64,000 bases of DNA from Heligmosomoides polygyrus polygyrus (GCA_947396885.1 OX377205.1:49832676-49896675), one strand, 5' to 3'. Positions 1-11,989 are shown, counted from the first letter of the stretch. Notes: generated by a model from the sequence alone, not told the origin. Numbers and translations are program-made.

Positions 1-1730
1 TATTTTTGAGCCAAAAATTCATTATGTGTCTTGGATAATTAACTTTTCTCGCCGTTTTCAACTGGCACGTATAGTTAGTTGTATAAGCCAACAAGGACAG
101 TCACAAGAAGTCTCCTGCAAACGACGTCCACGTTACTGTAACCTCGAAAAACACTTCCCTGTGAACAGAACTGAAGTACATAGATTGATAGGGACAGAGG
201 GTTTGCCTTAATAAAATTGAATGAGATGGCGTGCATGAATTCATGTGGGGAGATTTGGATTTTATAAACTAAAATATTGTGACCAGATGCTGCGAACGCT
301 GGATACATTGAAATGTTTTTAACAATTAGTGCTTAACTCAGAATTATGTGCAAACTTGGCTGTTCTTGCTTTGCATATCTAAACAGCGTGACATCCATCA
401 AACACCTTGCGGACGGTAGGATTTAATCTGAGATTTAGTGAGCAGAATATAGAGGCTGACAGTGAGACTTCCAGGCCTATGCATTGTTGGTAACGCACCA
501 AAGAAAGCTGCAGGATCAGTTGAAACTCGTTGAGTTAGGATCTCAGACATCATAGTGCAAGACCTGCATGCCTGCGGCTGCTCTGAAGATTTTGGAGACC
601 AAGGGCTCTGAACCTTGCAGTGCTTCTTCGCATGGCACCATAATTTAGTGCAACTTCCGTGTGAATTTTCTTCAAACACTGTCTAGGCTTCGACACCTTT
701 CTTCTTCAACGGATTACATGCTAGTAATCCAAATTCTACTAATGGACAGACATTAGGCTTGAAAGTTCGTAAAATTTCGAGTCGTCGCAGAGGCTTCAAC
801 ATCGTCTAGAATTCTACTTACTTAACGTTTGTGTTGTAGGGGCTTACGAACACCAAAACATGAAGTCTCAACAGGAGTTCATAAGCTTCATAAGCTGAGG
901 CTACTGCAAGACGAAAGAATGGAGGAGTATTCGTTTCTCCTCCTGAACTTATACGTCCTGTACGATATAGACACTTTCTCCCATCTGACGACCATCGTGC
1001 GTCTTCCTACCTCTATGAGTATTGCGTCTTGGCTGTATCTAGTAGTAGGTAGCTTGGAGTCTTCTCCAGTAACTTAAGGACTTAAATTGGGTCGTATGAA
1101 TTATCTTCGCTGCTATCTCTCAACGGAAGCTGCAGGGAAGCGGAACAACTCTGAATTGGTTCTTTCCTGCTTGCCTGATTAAAGCCTACCCCTAAACGCC
1201 TACGACACCAAAGACACATAAAAGCATTGAGTCAGAAAGTCGTGGAGTTTTCCCTCCCCTTCTCCTCTTAAGAATCCTCTTACTAACGAAACAGAGTTCC
1301 TCTACAGCCACAGAATGCTACTGAGATGGATTATCAAGTAAGCCTCTTCCATTCTATGAAAACTCGAGCAGCATCGTGGCCCCGCCTCTCCTATTTCCGT
1401 TTTCTTTTTTTTCGATTCCTCAGGCGAACAGAAGTTAAGATTTCTGAACTAGCATTTGCGGGGAATCTGAAAAGTAGGTGGCCTTGACTTCAACACACCC
1501 AGAACAATCAAAACTTGCAACCTTCACTGCTACGCTCGAAGCAGGCCTCTACTTGAGCATAAAGATCTCTTTATTGGGCTAGGCATGAGCTAAATTTTAT
1601 AGAAGTGCGTCCATGGTATCACAAAGACTGACTAATTCCCACCCCGCTCCGTTTCTGTGACAGGATTCCTTTGATTGTTGCTTTTTATCAAAACTCCATG
1701 ATGAAGTTCTTCGAATACTCAATCCTACAG
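1..1730. other. no recognisable gene
   Basis: Only short open frames occur here on both strands, none with domain motifs or convincing amino-acid composition. The stretch could be upstream intron or intergenic sequence of the gene whose exons start at 1731. Undetected small exons are possible. Confidence 0.4.
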
Positions 1731-3019
1731 AAAGCACATCAGGATGCTGCGACTGCGACTCAACTTCAAGACGTCGTTGAAGTTGCGGAACCGCCAGAAG
1801 CGCCATCGCAGAAGACGACGACATCGTCGGCGCTCAATCCCACGATGGCCAATAACCCGCAGAGTTCATCCCGGTTTTCGCTCAGGTACCGAGCCAGTCG
1901 CACTTCTGCTCGCTCCGGTGTCCCTTGCAGAAGTGGATTATGTCAGACCTGAAGCCGTTTCAGCGACGATCACTTCGACCAGTACGTGATGGCCGGCACG
2001 AGCGGGCAGCCGAGGCTTCGTCGAAATCGCCCGTCTCTGATGCGGCAGAACGACGTCAACGACGTCTCGGTTTGTTCATCTGCACTGTTTCGGCGGGAAT
2101 CTATAGGTCTACCGGGTTGGCTGCTCTATTCTTATTGCTTATTTCTTCTCATTTTCTGTCCACATCTGAGATGTGATCATCCGGAAATTTTGGTTCGACG
2201 CACTCTTTTCGAGACCAGTGTGAAGACATGGTTTTAGCATAGCCTGAAATTTGGTTGTCTAAACATGAGACTACATGAGTGAAGGCATGTGCTCTAACAT
2301 TTCGTGGACGAGGATAGACAGGCAAAAGAATCTCTATAGCGATTTTCAAGGGCAGCTTCACGTCTTCTGTTACGACAAACCGTTTAGCGGCTCAAGTAGA
2401 GGTGTCCAACAAAGACTTCGAATTAACCCAGTCTGGCGAGACGCTTCAAAATAAAATTGTTCAGCGATGCTGCAATAATGTCCAGCAAATAGGGCAATGC
2501 ATTTCCTCGCACGGCGTTGTAGGAAATCGCCCTTTTGGCTCTGCTATAACTGTTGAGTAATATTGGTGCAAGGATGTTTGCTAATCTTTGCACCCTATTT
2601 CCACCTAAAGGAGCACCTTAAACTGCTCCAGCTGCACTATTTTTTACTCATCCCAAAGTCAGTTTGACTAACCATAAGGCGCAGCGTCTATTTAGATGCT
2701 GAATCGCCGTTCGACTCTGGCCTCGTCGCGCGATCGCCGAGCAGCGCCAGCGGAGCCCACGCAGGATTCGAGCGAGAATCTGGGAAGCCTGCCGAACCTC
2801 GCCGAGCTCGAGAGCAGCGGGGTACGTGGGTGATTCTTCTCGCGGACCTGCCCGGCTTGTCGCGCTGCACTCAAGGAGGCGTTGGTTTAGGTGCGACTTC
2901 GTCGAGAAGATGCGGCTCGGCTGGCCTCGCAGCGTCGCCAGGAGATGCTTCGCGACCAAGAGGACCAAGCTCTTCTCAGAGCGAACCCGCTTCGATACCT
3001 GTTTCATCCTGCTTTCAAG
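1731..3019 (+). CDS. probable host gene fragment, four internal exons, unknown product
   Basis: Four candidate exons can be joined: 1731-1885, 1964-2069, 2696-2821 and 2891-3019. Each is bounded by AG and GT (acceptors CCTACAG, CCGTTTCAG, CTATTTAG, GGTTTAG). Intron lengths are 78, 626 and 69 bp. The phases agree throughout (2, 0, 0), and the exons sum to 516 bases, exactly 172 codons without a stop. The first part is rich in Ser, Thr, Pro and Ala and looks disordered. The second contains DDHFDQYVMAG. The third has SENLGSLPNLAELESSG. The fourth begins with a charged, probably helical REDAARLASQRRQEM stretch and ends ANPLRYLFHPAFK. I do not recognise the family; the composition suggests a linker or coiled-coil part of a large cytoplasmic scaffold or motor protein, which is a guess. 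Both ends are open, so further exons must lie on either side. The phase agreement is the main evidence that this is real and not a repeat. Confidence 0.55.
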
Positions 3020-3095
3020 GTATTGTTCAGTACGACGCCGGAAGGCTTCAGAACGCCTGCACATTTGTGCCACTGAAAAGCGGAAATGTAATTGC

Positions 3096-3420
3096 TAGGG
3101 GTGTCCCAAAATCATATCCGCCCTACCCAGTATCGTAATACTGTAAAACGCGACCTGCACTTGCGCCAAATCTACATACATTTTGGAGAAGCGGTCAAAC
3201 CCATGTGTGCAGTCGCAAAGGTCCGTGAAGGAGCTGCTCAAAAGAAGGCCTTTACCTGCGCTTCACTCCCTTATGGGACTGTGCGTTCATGGAGAGACGC
3301 TCACGGACTTCCTTTACGCGCATGTAAAGCGGCTGATTTCAGGCATGGCTGGTTCGCTGGAAGGTGCCAATTTTCCTCGCAGCTGCTAACCTCACACTAC
3401 TCTTTCTCTTCTACAACCTG
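3096..3420. repeat. possible single end of a Tc1/mariner-type element
   Basis: The stretch opens with GGGGTGTCCCAAAATCA, which resembles the terminal repeats of Tc1/mariner elements. It is followed by sequence of the kind found in their 5' leaders. I could not find an opposing end, so this may be a truncated copy or a chance match. Exon-like frames also run through it (3092-3757), so it could instead be further sequence of the gene upstream. Confidence 0.25.
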
Positions 3421-4320
3421 CTCACTTACGATAGGAGACGTCGTTAGGTTACTCAGTGTACTGCCATGGTGTGTGTATAGGTGCTGCCAGTCGTCGCAGC
3501 GCAGGGCAACATGGCGCCACCGCCGCCGCCTCTTTCAGGGAGATGCTCGCCGCTCCTTACCATGTCATTCCCACTCACTTTTGTTCGCTGCTTTGCCCAC
3601 GTCACCGTGTTCTTCCTTTCGCCGCCTCGTCGCGGAGCACTCGCTCCCACCGCTCTTCCCCGGGAGTTCGTGGGAATCCTCTCAGCGGCGTTCGCCTCCG
3701 TGGCGAGCCCTTCCATTTTCCTCCTCGAATCCTCGATTAGTTGCAAGTACGGCCTGATGATGCGGTTCCGATAGTGAAGACGGTCGGCCGAGCAGTCACA
3801 GCCTGCTCACTCTCACAGTGCCCGTATCCCTCCAACTTAGCCCCGCGGTTTTCTGAGTTGACGAACAGAACCTCGAATCTGTCGAGACATTGCTCGATTC
3901 ACTCGCTCACTCTCTTCGCTGCGCCCCCTCCCCTTCCTATTTTGTTTCATCATTCACGGTGCTGTTCTGCTGAGCAGCTGACTTCCCGACAACGAGAACT
4001 GGTGCTCGCCAGCAGAACACCGCCACCACGCGCTCCCCGTTCGTTCACACGTATTTATTTTGTTCGACTTTCTCGTCTGGATTCCGCAAAGCGTTGCCGT
4101 AGAGGCAGCGCTGCCACAGCGTCCCCCCCCCCCAGCTAGGTAGCACTGTCGGTGAGATGTTGTGAGTCCATCCTGTACCCCGCTGTCTCTCACTCACTCG
4201 TAGTCGAACGAGATCGCGAGCGGTTGCCGGCCGTCCGACACGATCCCCGTCTCGCTCCCCTCCCCATCCCGCAACCGCTCGTCGATCTCATCTAAACGAA
4301 ACATTTCTGACGTTCGTTTG
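3420..4320. other. GC-rich, pyrimidine-rich stretch, possible promoter or 5' UTR
   Basis: The segment is rich in CTC, CCG and CGC with many CpGs, and ends in a run of C near 4125 and clustered CTCACTC motifs. Long overlapping open frames occur on both strands, which is what high GC produces by chance. It could be a promoter or an untranslated exon, but no defined element supports that. Confidence 0.2.
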
Positions 4321-6660
4321 TATCGTTTGCACTTGTTTTCTTGAAATTCTAATATTATGCATCGAGGCCTTATAAGAGAGTATCAATCGTTTGTTGCGTT
4401 GACTTTCTCAGATAAAAGTTCCTATGTGCGTGGTGTTTTGCAAAGAATGGAGCAGGAATTAGGCGGATTAAAAGAGGCGGTTGCCAGACCTCCGAGACAC
4501 TGATTGCCGTTGTATGGAGAGGGCCAGCTATCCATCCAAATGCTACGCCCAATGGCTTGACTGGGTGAGAGGTAAGGCGACTGAAGTGGAGCATTGCATT
4601 ACAAGACTAACAACAGCGAGATGCTAAACGGAGAAAACCGACAAGCCCGTATCCCGATGCTCCCAAACGAACTTCTCCTTGTACAATCCCACGGTGGCGG
4701 TCGCGACGAAAAACGCCGGCTCAGAATCGTCGGTACGCACAGTTTTGAACTGCAAATTTGCAGAAAACCGAACTCATTTTCCACACTTTTCGTCAGTTGT
4801 GTCATGGTCATTTGCGTAATCAAAACTACTCATCGGTATACTCGCGAAGACAGGATTGGACCCAAACCGGCCAGGTTGTGCCCGGTCTGAGCAGCAGTAC
4901 CTGTGAAGCAAAAGAGTGGGCGCTGCAGCCAGAAGAAAATGAAGCCCTTCATTTGCGACGCGGGCTAGCAGCGCAGCGCAGAAGCGACTCATTGGTGGAG
5001 AAAGTAGCGCCACTTGGACAGGAAGGACGGCTTCAGCACGTTCATCGGATGACCTAGATGCGTACAGCCATCTATGTGAACGCCTATTCTACACATTTCT
5101 AGCGCTTTATGTGGTCCAGACGGTTGCGAGGAAACACTCGCACAACTTTTGTAAACTGTTGATTCGATTCCGTAAAGTGATGACCCCGACCAGCTATGGT
5201 GCACGTCAGTAGTAAAGCTGGTCTATCACGTTACAAGAAAGCGTAATTTCAATGGAGAGACTGATACTCACATTGCTGGACGTTGCATCAACCAGCTCCG
5301 GTGGTGTAACCGCCTATCCAGAAAGCAGAAGATGAAGGTAGGACTACGTTCGGTTCAAGGCTTCAGAAATAACAATCTATCACTCATTTTGAGCTCTAGT
5401 TTTTGAATCAATTCAGAGGTGCACGTGATTCATAAGAAAGAATTGAAACCTTCGGCTGGGAGGGCTAGTGAAGCTAGCTTATCGACAGCATTGTCGTCGA
5501 CATTCGTGCGCGTGGATAATTCCCGTACGTCTGTGCTCCCGGTGAGCTCTGTAGCACTGATTCTCTGCCGGTGGCTTTTGTCCTTGTTCAGCGTATTGTT
5601 CTGGGCCAACAGCTATCCACCATCTTCTAAAGGGTCCGCTGCCTGGCGTGACAGGGAGACAAAAACTTGCAAATGTTGAATTTGCCGCTCTGATAGCTAC
5701 CGCTGTTGATTTCTTGGTCGAGCATATCGATGATCACGGCGACCCCTGCTGTTGCTGTGCTTCCTGCAGCGCAAGGTATCACGACAAGATCTCAGGACCG
5801 GAGATGTCTGGCAGTGAAGGAAGCGCGGTGCACCAACTATCTGGCTAGCAATGGTCTTGCCCCGAAGTGTCTAATGTCGTGCTTGACGTGCTTGCATAGA
5901 CCAGAAAAGACGTCAAGGAGGCAAGCCATCAGAACGCCCAGGTGGCCGCGGAGCTACGTCTGTTAAGGGAATAAAATTTCCTACTGAAACAAAAATTGAT
6001 TCTCTCGAAGGTTCGAAATCAGCGGAATAGTATCGGAATAGTAGCCATTTCTACTCCAGCAGCACCTGTTGCGGAAGATCGTGACATCTCCTATTCAGTT
6101 GTGATAGAACCTGCCTCCTACAGCTGCACGAACAATACCTTATGACTATGTGTGTATGAATTGTTCGATTGATTATCTGAATGTACGATGTAGAGCCACA
6201 ACTGTTTAGCGTTTAGCGGAAAAACTTGGTCAGAGACGTCCCAGACTAATCAAAGCTATGCATCCGGTAAGCGAATCACAAAAGCATGTGCTGAAGCTGG
6301 TCCCTTGATTGCACTTCTTTCCTCCAAATGGGGCATCTTCTTGCGGGCCTCGCTCCCGCTTGAGGAGAGACAGAGCAGGTCAGTGGGTTGGCCAGGTGGT
6401 GGTGGACCGATGGGTCGCGACACTGGCAAGGCTATTCTTGCGTGTGGCGGTACACGGGCTCTGTACCAACCTGAACACCAGCGTTGCATCTCCTAGGCTC
6501 CTCAGTTTCTCAGAAAAGTGTTGAGCCTAGAAGATCTTTCTCTTAACAATTATGACCTTTTTGCCGTAACTGACACCTAGCAAAATTCCTGGATGAGCTC
6601 ACTCCTCCATTGGGAATAGCCAGCTGTCAATATGCCCTTTTTGAAACTTCTGTCAATATT
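4321..6660. other. no recognisable gene
   Basis: Several short open frames (4594-4890, 4758-5057, 5419-5679, 5706-5966) lack motifs, splice-phase support or family resemblance. I see nothing that can be named. Confidence 0.35.
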
Positions 6661-6682
6661 AGCTGTGACAGAAGTTATAAAA

Positions 6683-7454
6683 AGGGAGGAAGTATTGTAG
6701 TGCTTCTTAAGAAGCACTTCTCTTAGAAAGTTTGTAGGAATCCGTAAAGGAATCCTGTGAGATTTTAGACTGCGCTATTGTTAATTCCTCCGCACCTTTC
6801 GGAACCATGGGAGTGTACACATCCCTAGTTATAATTTGAGTGGATCTAGGGTACTGCTTAGAGTCAAGTGAGTTCTCAACCGACAGTATGGCGTGTCTTC
6901 TGTAGGAGTATTTCAATCTGCATGAACTGATGTGTAAATACATTGCTACAGCATCAGGAGACCTTTACGATGTTTTTGAAGAGCATGAAGTCGAACAACG
7001 TGTGCAAACCGCCACTAGAAGCAATTCGGTGTTCGATCTTGTGTTATGTAAGAAACCAAAGTTTGTCACTAATGTGAGGATGGGTCCACTTATTGACAAC
7101 AGCGATGATGCTGTGGTTATATTCTACTTGATTGAATACGGAAGTGAATCAGAGAAAATCGCAATGGAAAAAACTTTAGTTCAGTGGAAATGGCAGTATA
7201 AAAAACACTTGCTAAATGTAGACAGGATTGGCATTATTTGCTTATTTATTCATTTGCACCATAGTTGTGAGCACAGAAAACTACACGGACACCGCATATT
7301 TAGAGAAACAAAGAGACGTATGAGAAAAAGGAGTGAGGACATCTTCGGAGGTATTAGGGGCACAGAACAAAGGAAAACGTTGGAAATACTATTAAATTGT
7401 AGAAAAGAGGACATCATGATGAAAAAAGGAGAGCTTAATATAGTATTAGGTTGA
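6683..7454 (+). pseudogene. CR1-type non-LTR retrotransposon fragment, endonuclease region
   Basis: The translation around 6940-7140 carries the run typical of the end of the CR1 endonuclease domain: EQRVQTATRSNSVFDLVLC, then VTNVRMGPLIDNSDDAVV, where most copies have SDH. Upstream, 6683-6930 gives decayed CR1 endonuclease sequence (a GGG-like start, then CEIL) with several stops and frameshifts. Downstream to 7454 the frame is open but only loosely like the linker to reverse transcriptase. Full CR1 ORF2 is about 900 codons, so this is a short fossil with no RT motif left. It runs opposite to the larger CR1 copy at 32.5-36.6 kb. Confidence 0.7.
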
Positions 7455-7902
7455 GTTATAAATTTTGCAACAAAATTTGCCCTCCAGCAAAAATAAGATT
7501 ATACCGAAAAAGAAAAATGATTGAATTAAACGAAGTAACTGTCGTTATTCTCACTGGCAAAAATCCAAAATTTCTACCAGCGTCTGAAGTGCCGCAAGCG
7601 GTCGGCCGTTGCCCTGGTGGAAGAAACACTGGCTCGTATCGACTTCTTTCTCCACTAAATTGCTGGATCTACTCGGGTTCTTCGCAGAGGCGAGAGTCGA
7701 GGATGGTTTGACTGCGTGGAGCAGTTCCCAGTGCGCTGGACCACTGCACATCCACCAATCGCACAGCAGGACCTCCTTTCGGTGAAGCTCCGGTTTTGAC
7801 GTCAGAACCCCCAGCTCGTTGCGTTCCAGCTATTGCTTTTCAGTTGTCGTAAAGCCTCCGCCTTTCACCGCTGGTAAAGATTCGGTTTAGGCCGGTTCCA
7901 GG

Positions 7903-8010
7903 ACCTAACTCCAACGCGACGTCGCGCACTAGCCGCGTGCGACGTCGTGGCGCTGGAACGCAGACGTGCGCTCGGTGACGCATGTTTAGCCGCGGAGCAC
8001 GAAATGTTCT
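7903..8010 (+). repeat. GC-rich dispersed repeat, partner of 11990-12098
   Basis: The segment contains CTAACTCCAACGCGACGTCG and ends at GCCGCGGAGCACGAAAT. The reverse complement of 11990-12098 matches over nearly the whole length with scattered differences. The pair is inverted and could be ends of a 4.2-kb element or two independent copies. No clean target duplication was seen. Confidence 0.6.
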
Positions 8011-8388
8011 CAGTGTTTAAGCTCCCAGACCACATTTTTAGCAAGGAAGTTAATATCCCACAGAATGTGGTAGGCAACAGTCTGCAGTAGGACAGTTGAT
8101 CCGAGAATGGGTGATAGTGACCTTTCTCCGTAGCATAGCCATAATCACGGGTGAAAATTGACCGAAGAAGTTGTAGATGGCAGACACTGACGCTAAAGAT
8201 CATCCACATGACCAGGATTCCTGTATAAACTGTCGCTGATCGTCCCATTGAAACCACATTCATATACCATCTCCAAGAAACGTTGAAATGAGGTAAAGGC
8301 GTGCCCCATGTCCCTGTAGGAAGAGTTTCTAGCCATCGGAAGCATCGGACCGCGACAACTTATCCAATTTCGTCGCCCACTGTACGCG

Positions 8389-8397
8389 ACGCCAGGG
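8389..8397 (+). repeat. 9-bp target site duplication, left copy
   Basis: ACGCCAGGG directly precedes the Mutator-like element and is repeated exactly at 10355-10363 after its right end. The related uninterrupted repeat at 11.2-11.4 kb (opposite strand) has the motif once, as an empty site should. Confidence 0.85.
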
Positions 8398-8503
8398 ACT
8401 CGACGCTACACTTACAACGCTGAAATTTTCACGTACGAGTTGTCGTGGGCGGGGCGATGGACTTGGGGCGCGGAACTCACCATGGAGCGCGCTCTTACTG
8501 ATG
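8398..8503 (+). repeat. left terminal inverted repeat of the MULE
   Basis: It starts at the target duplication and runs through GGGCGGGGCGATGGACTTGG to GAGCGCGCTCT. The same sequence is found inverted at 10250-10354, and in shorter form at both ends of the 32.1-kb MITE. Confidence 0.85.
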
Positions 8504-9247
8504 CGGCATGCATGGAACAATACATCTCGACTATTTTGTAAGTGAACAACTTGGAGATCCATAACGAGGTGCGATCCTACTGATGACAAATGCAAATGGG
8601 GTGCCATTTCGACTAATTCCCTTGTTGATTGTTACTTTTTCATCCTGTTTTCCTGTATATTGCCGCGGGAAGGGATTTTGATGTCTGTTTTCGTTAATTT
8701 TTGTCGCATTCACCTCGGTTCTGTGCTGCTGCACAACAGTGAGTTGCTTCGAAGGAGAAACTGATCGCTTGCTTTCTCAACAATTACTCGTTCCTCTTAA
8801 AAAAATATTAACTACTGATGATACAAGGGAATGCCATTTTGATAGTACCTTTCAGAGTTTTAAAGTTTTGTTATACGTTTCCATTCTCTTTTGTGTCATT
8901 TTTTTTGATTCGGTAGATTGACACAGACTGCTACGATGATGAAACATAACATATGTCTCGTTACAGTCATTTCTAATTTTTATAACGTATTTCCTGCATA
9001 TGATACGCCTTGTGCAGTTTGATAACTATAAGCATCTCTGGAGTTCGATGTGACGTAACACGGTCGGTTTAGTTTGTAGTCACGGCGAATCTGAATGAGT
9101 GAACCAACCATGACCAGCCGTTTCGTCAGAAATGAAAAGGACATGATGAAATACTCATTCCATATCCTTTCTATATCCTCAACTTACCATCTTCTATTTT
9201 TGTTAGCAAATGTGAAATCACAGTTAATAAACCAGGCGTTCTAGGAC

Positions 9248-9852
9248 ATGGACTCAAGTGATGTTGAGTGTGCTGTTTGCGGAAAAATGTTGCTGAAAAG
9301 GAATATTGTCGATATCATCGCAATGTACACGGCGTCTCTCCAAAAACGATAGAAGAAATGAAAAACAGACGAAACTAGCTGAAAAGCAGAATAAGGGAAC
9401 GTCCACGTTAATCTGTGAATTATGTGGAGCAGTGTTTACGTCGAAAAACGGGCTGAAAATACATATGAACTCGAAGCACTCAGACGATTTACCAACTCTG
9501 ACGACTGTGCCTTGCCCTCTTTGCGACTCTGTGTTCGCGACGCATCGACACCTTAGTGAACACTGTGCCAAGAATCATTCCGATGACGACTCTACTGGTA
9601 GACCTCAAGACTTTACATTTCACAAGGAGATTTTCGAGAACTACAATCTATATAAGGTTTGTTTGTATAAACAAAGTCCTACTGTCCCACTAGCGCATGA
9701 ATTTTCGTTCAGGAAGAGTACGATAAGATGTGTGACCTCCACGCGACATCTTTCTTTTGCAGAGCGAGTAAAAAAGATTCGGTCGTGTCCTACATGAGGT
9801 TAAAGGGATATCATAATAATAATAGAGGTTGCAAAAAAGGCCATTACACCAT
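9248..9852 (+). pseudogene. C2H2 zinc-finger protein inside the MULE, frameshifted
   Basis: An ATG at 9248 opens a frame with CAVCGKM, the first half of a zinc finger. Its HRNVH half lies one frame away, near 9310-9335, so a single base has been lost there. A second frame change leads into a long frame with two intact fingers: CELCGAVF ending HMNSKH (about 9413-9480) and CPLCDSVF ending HCAKNH (about 9511-9575), both C-x2-C-x12-H-x4-H. A probable intron follows (about 9657-9711, GTTTGT to TTCGTTCAG). The next exon begins EEYDKMCDLHATSFF and continues into VVSYMRLKGYHNNNRGCKKG. That last part resembles the Cys/His-rich N-terminal DNA-binding segment found before MULE transposase cores in nematodes, an identification from family knowledge. 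It ends near 9850, with an AATAAA at about 9868. The product would bind DNA, possibly the element's own ends. The frameshifts suggest it is dead, unless they are assembly errors. Confidence 0.6.
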
Positions 9853-10249
9853 AAATGCTTATGATGAATAAATATTAAACACACTGTGTTGGCTGCTAAC
9901 TTATGGTTAGTACACTCGTCATGGCTACTGCATCCAGCTGTAACAATAAATTCAGCCCAGTTAAATTTCATTATGGCTGGTAATGTACTAAACAACATTC
10001 TCCTGTGAATTAGACACACGAAGACAAATACGTGCCGTGAAAACCGATGTTTACCTCGTTTCCAAACCTACTTCACCGCTTTTAAAAGCGAATAGGTGAG
10101 ATTTCGGCAGCGTAAGAAGTTCTCGCCCACTGCAGTGGATGAATCTTGCGTCCTGTGTATCATAGAAAACGATGGGGAGGTGTGTAAGATGAAATAAGCC
10201 ATCCAATTTCCACCAGTTCCGGCTAGTTGCCCGAATCCCTGCACGTCGC

Positions 10250-10354
10250 ATAAGTTAGAGCGCGCTCCACGGTGAGTTCCGCGCCCCAAGTCCATTGCCC
10301 CGCCCACGACAACTCTCCCGTGAAAATTTCAGCGTTGTAAGTGTAGCGTCGAGT
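10250..10354 (-). repeat. right terminal inverted repeat of the MULE
   Basis: This is the inverted partner of 8398-8503. It ends GTAGCGTCGAGT, followed by the second ACGCCAGGG. Confidence 0.85.
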
Positions 10355-10884
10355 ACGCCAGGGGGGTTCGCGCGGCGTTGGAGTTATGTCTGCCCCCGGC
10401 CTGCCCCCCCCCCTCCCTCGAAACGGTGCAGGAGCTCTTTGTTGCTCTTCTGGGCGGAAAGGAACTTCTGATACACTCTCCAATAATGCTTTTCGATTGG
10501 GAGTGAACTTTCCGGTGGCTTCCTGAATGTGCATGGTTCCCGTGGCTGGGTTGCTGCAAAGCTTGAATTAATTGAATATGGAATCACATACTTCTTACTT
10601 CGAATGGCCATCATTCTAGAGAATACAACTTTTCAACAATGCAAGGAATACTAACAATTCATAATTTAAAACCATCGCTAGGAAACAAGCTTTCAACGAA
10701 ACTATAATATACTTCGGCGTGTTTTCTTTGAATTCCGGAAAAAAACAGAAATGTTGCAAAATTTATGACTCTACCTAATACAAGGACAAGAACAACAGAA
10801 TGCGAGAGATTTAGGGAAAAAGAAAGCCAAACGCTGCCTCTAGGTAATGCCAACAATGGGTGTGTAACTATAGTATAGCAAGCA

Positions 10885-10907
10885 CACTCTTCTTCTTCTT
10901 CTTCTTC
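10885..10907 (+). repeat. CTT microsatellite
   Basis: Six to seven tandem CTT units lie in otherwise featureless sequence. Confidence 0.8.
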
Positions 10908-11197
10908 CCACTTTCCTCAACCCCATTTAAAAACCGTCCACATTTGGTGCTTCTAAAAGGCTAGGAGGCAACATCTGTGACCAACGAGCACCACGATAGA
11001 AAGAGGAGTTGCAGACATTTCTTCTGCTCTTTATTTTGGTATACTAATTACTTAGTAGTGTACTTTACCCGAAACCGAAATAGAAAACGTACCAGCGTTT
11101 CCGCCAGAATCAAGAAAAGCGAACACGAGCGAAATGGCGAAACAACGGCAAAATTGAAGAAATAATTAGGGAGGAGAAGAAGGAGAAGACGCGCTCG

Positions 11198-11470
11198 ATG
11201 GTAGGACGGGAACGATGCAGACCTCGACTGAAAAATGTCTACGGCCCGTCTGGGGTAGGGGCGGCCCAGATCGGGGCAGACATAACTCCAACGCCGCGCG
11301 AAGCACCCCTGGCGTCGCGCACGGTGCGCGACGAAATTAGACGAGTTGTCGCGGTCCTACTGTTTCCGACACTGACAACTAGTGACTCGCGAAGGGGCGC
11401 CAAAGGCGAAGGGTGTGCCGGCGACGTTGCCCGCGGTGAAGAAGGAAGAGACACGAGATGAGGATGAGAC
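11198..11470 (-). repeat. uninterrupted copy of the repeat hit by the MULE
   Basis: Read on the minus strand, it gives GGACCGCGACAACTCGTCTA, then GCGCGACGCCAGGGG and TTCGCGCGGCGTTGGAGTTA. The sequence left of the MULE (8345-8397) and right of it (10355-10415) matches these two halves in order. It therefore serves as an empty-site reference. No coding function is evident, although GC richness gives open frames on both strands. Confidence 0.7.
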
Positions 11471-11479
11471 AAGTCTGAT

Positions 11480-11985
11480 GTCACCTGGTAGGAAAGTGGG
11501 AGTGGTTGTTAACAAAGTGCGGACGGAATAACAATCTAAATAGATCAAATGAGTGAAGGGAACGGTTAAGGATCTGGTGAGGAAAGTTCAAAACAAGAAC
11601 TGGAACTTGATTACTAACTAAAAGTTTCGGAAGTAAATGTTTGTAAGTTTATATTGAGAGGGGATGATGAGCGCACTAATCCGTAGCTTTTCCCATATTT
11701 GTAACTTTGCGCTGCACTTGACCGTCGCGAACTCACTTGTCATAGTTCACGTGTAATACCATTACCAAACATACCTTTAGAAAAACTACATGAAATAAAA
11801 TTGTGCTGAACTATTCAACAACCCTAGCAGCTATCTTCTAAAAAAAGGTAGTGAGAAGCATACATTGAGGGAGACAACCTGATGATGGTAACCGGACAGC
11901 GCAATCTACCCTTTGCAGAGGAGATGGCCAACTGTGACCTTGACGAGCAATAAACGTCGAAAAATTAGGCGAGGGCCTTAAGCAG
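11480..11985. other. no recognisable feature
   Basis: AT-rich sequence with only short open frames and no repeats that I could match elsewhere in the window. Confidence 0.35.
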
Positions 11986-11989
11986 TGGT

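Larger units (their letters stand above)
8398..10354 (+). mobile_element. Mutator-like DNA transposon (MULE), 1957 bp, with inverted ends
   Basis: The left end begins ACTCGACGCTACACTTACAA. The right end is its inverted complement, and the two match for about 105 bp with few differences (to GGAGCGCGCTCT). The flanks show a perfect 9-bp duplication, ACGCCAGGG, which is the size used by Mutator-like transposases. The interior holds a decayed plus-strand gene with C2H2 zinc fingers and a spliced downstream exon (9248-9852), but no DDE transposase core. A 408-bp element at 32095-32502 has the same ends and its own 9-bp duplication, which confirms the family. This copy is a deletion derivative or a non-autonomous member carrying a protein gene. 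A minus-strand open frame at 10051-10251 is unexplained. Confidence 0.85.

Noticed and set aside
5640..5970. Cysteine-rich small protein (frame 5648-5848)
   Set aside because: The CCCCASC run is short, there is no signal peptide or splice support, and an overlapping frame is equally open.
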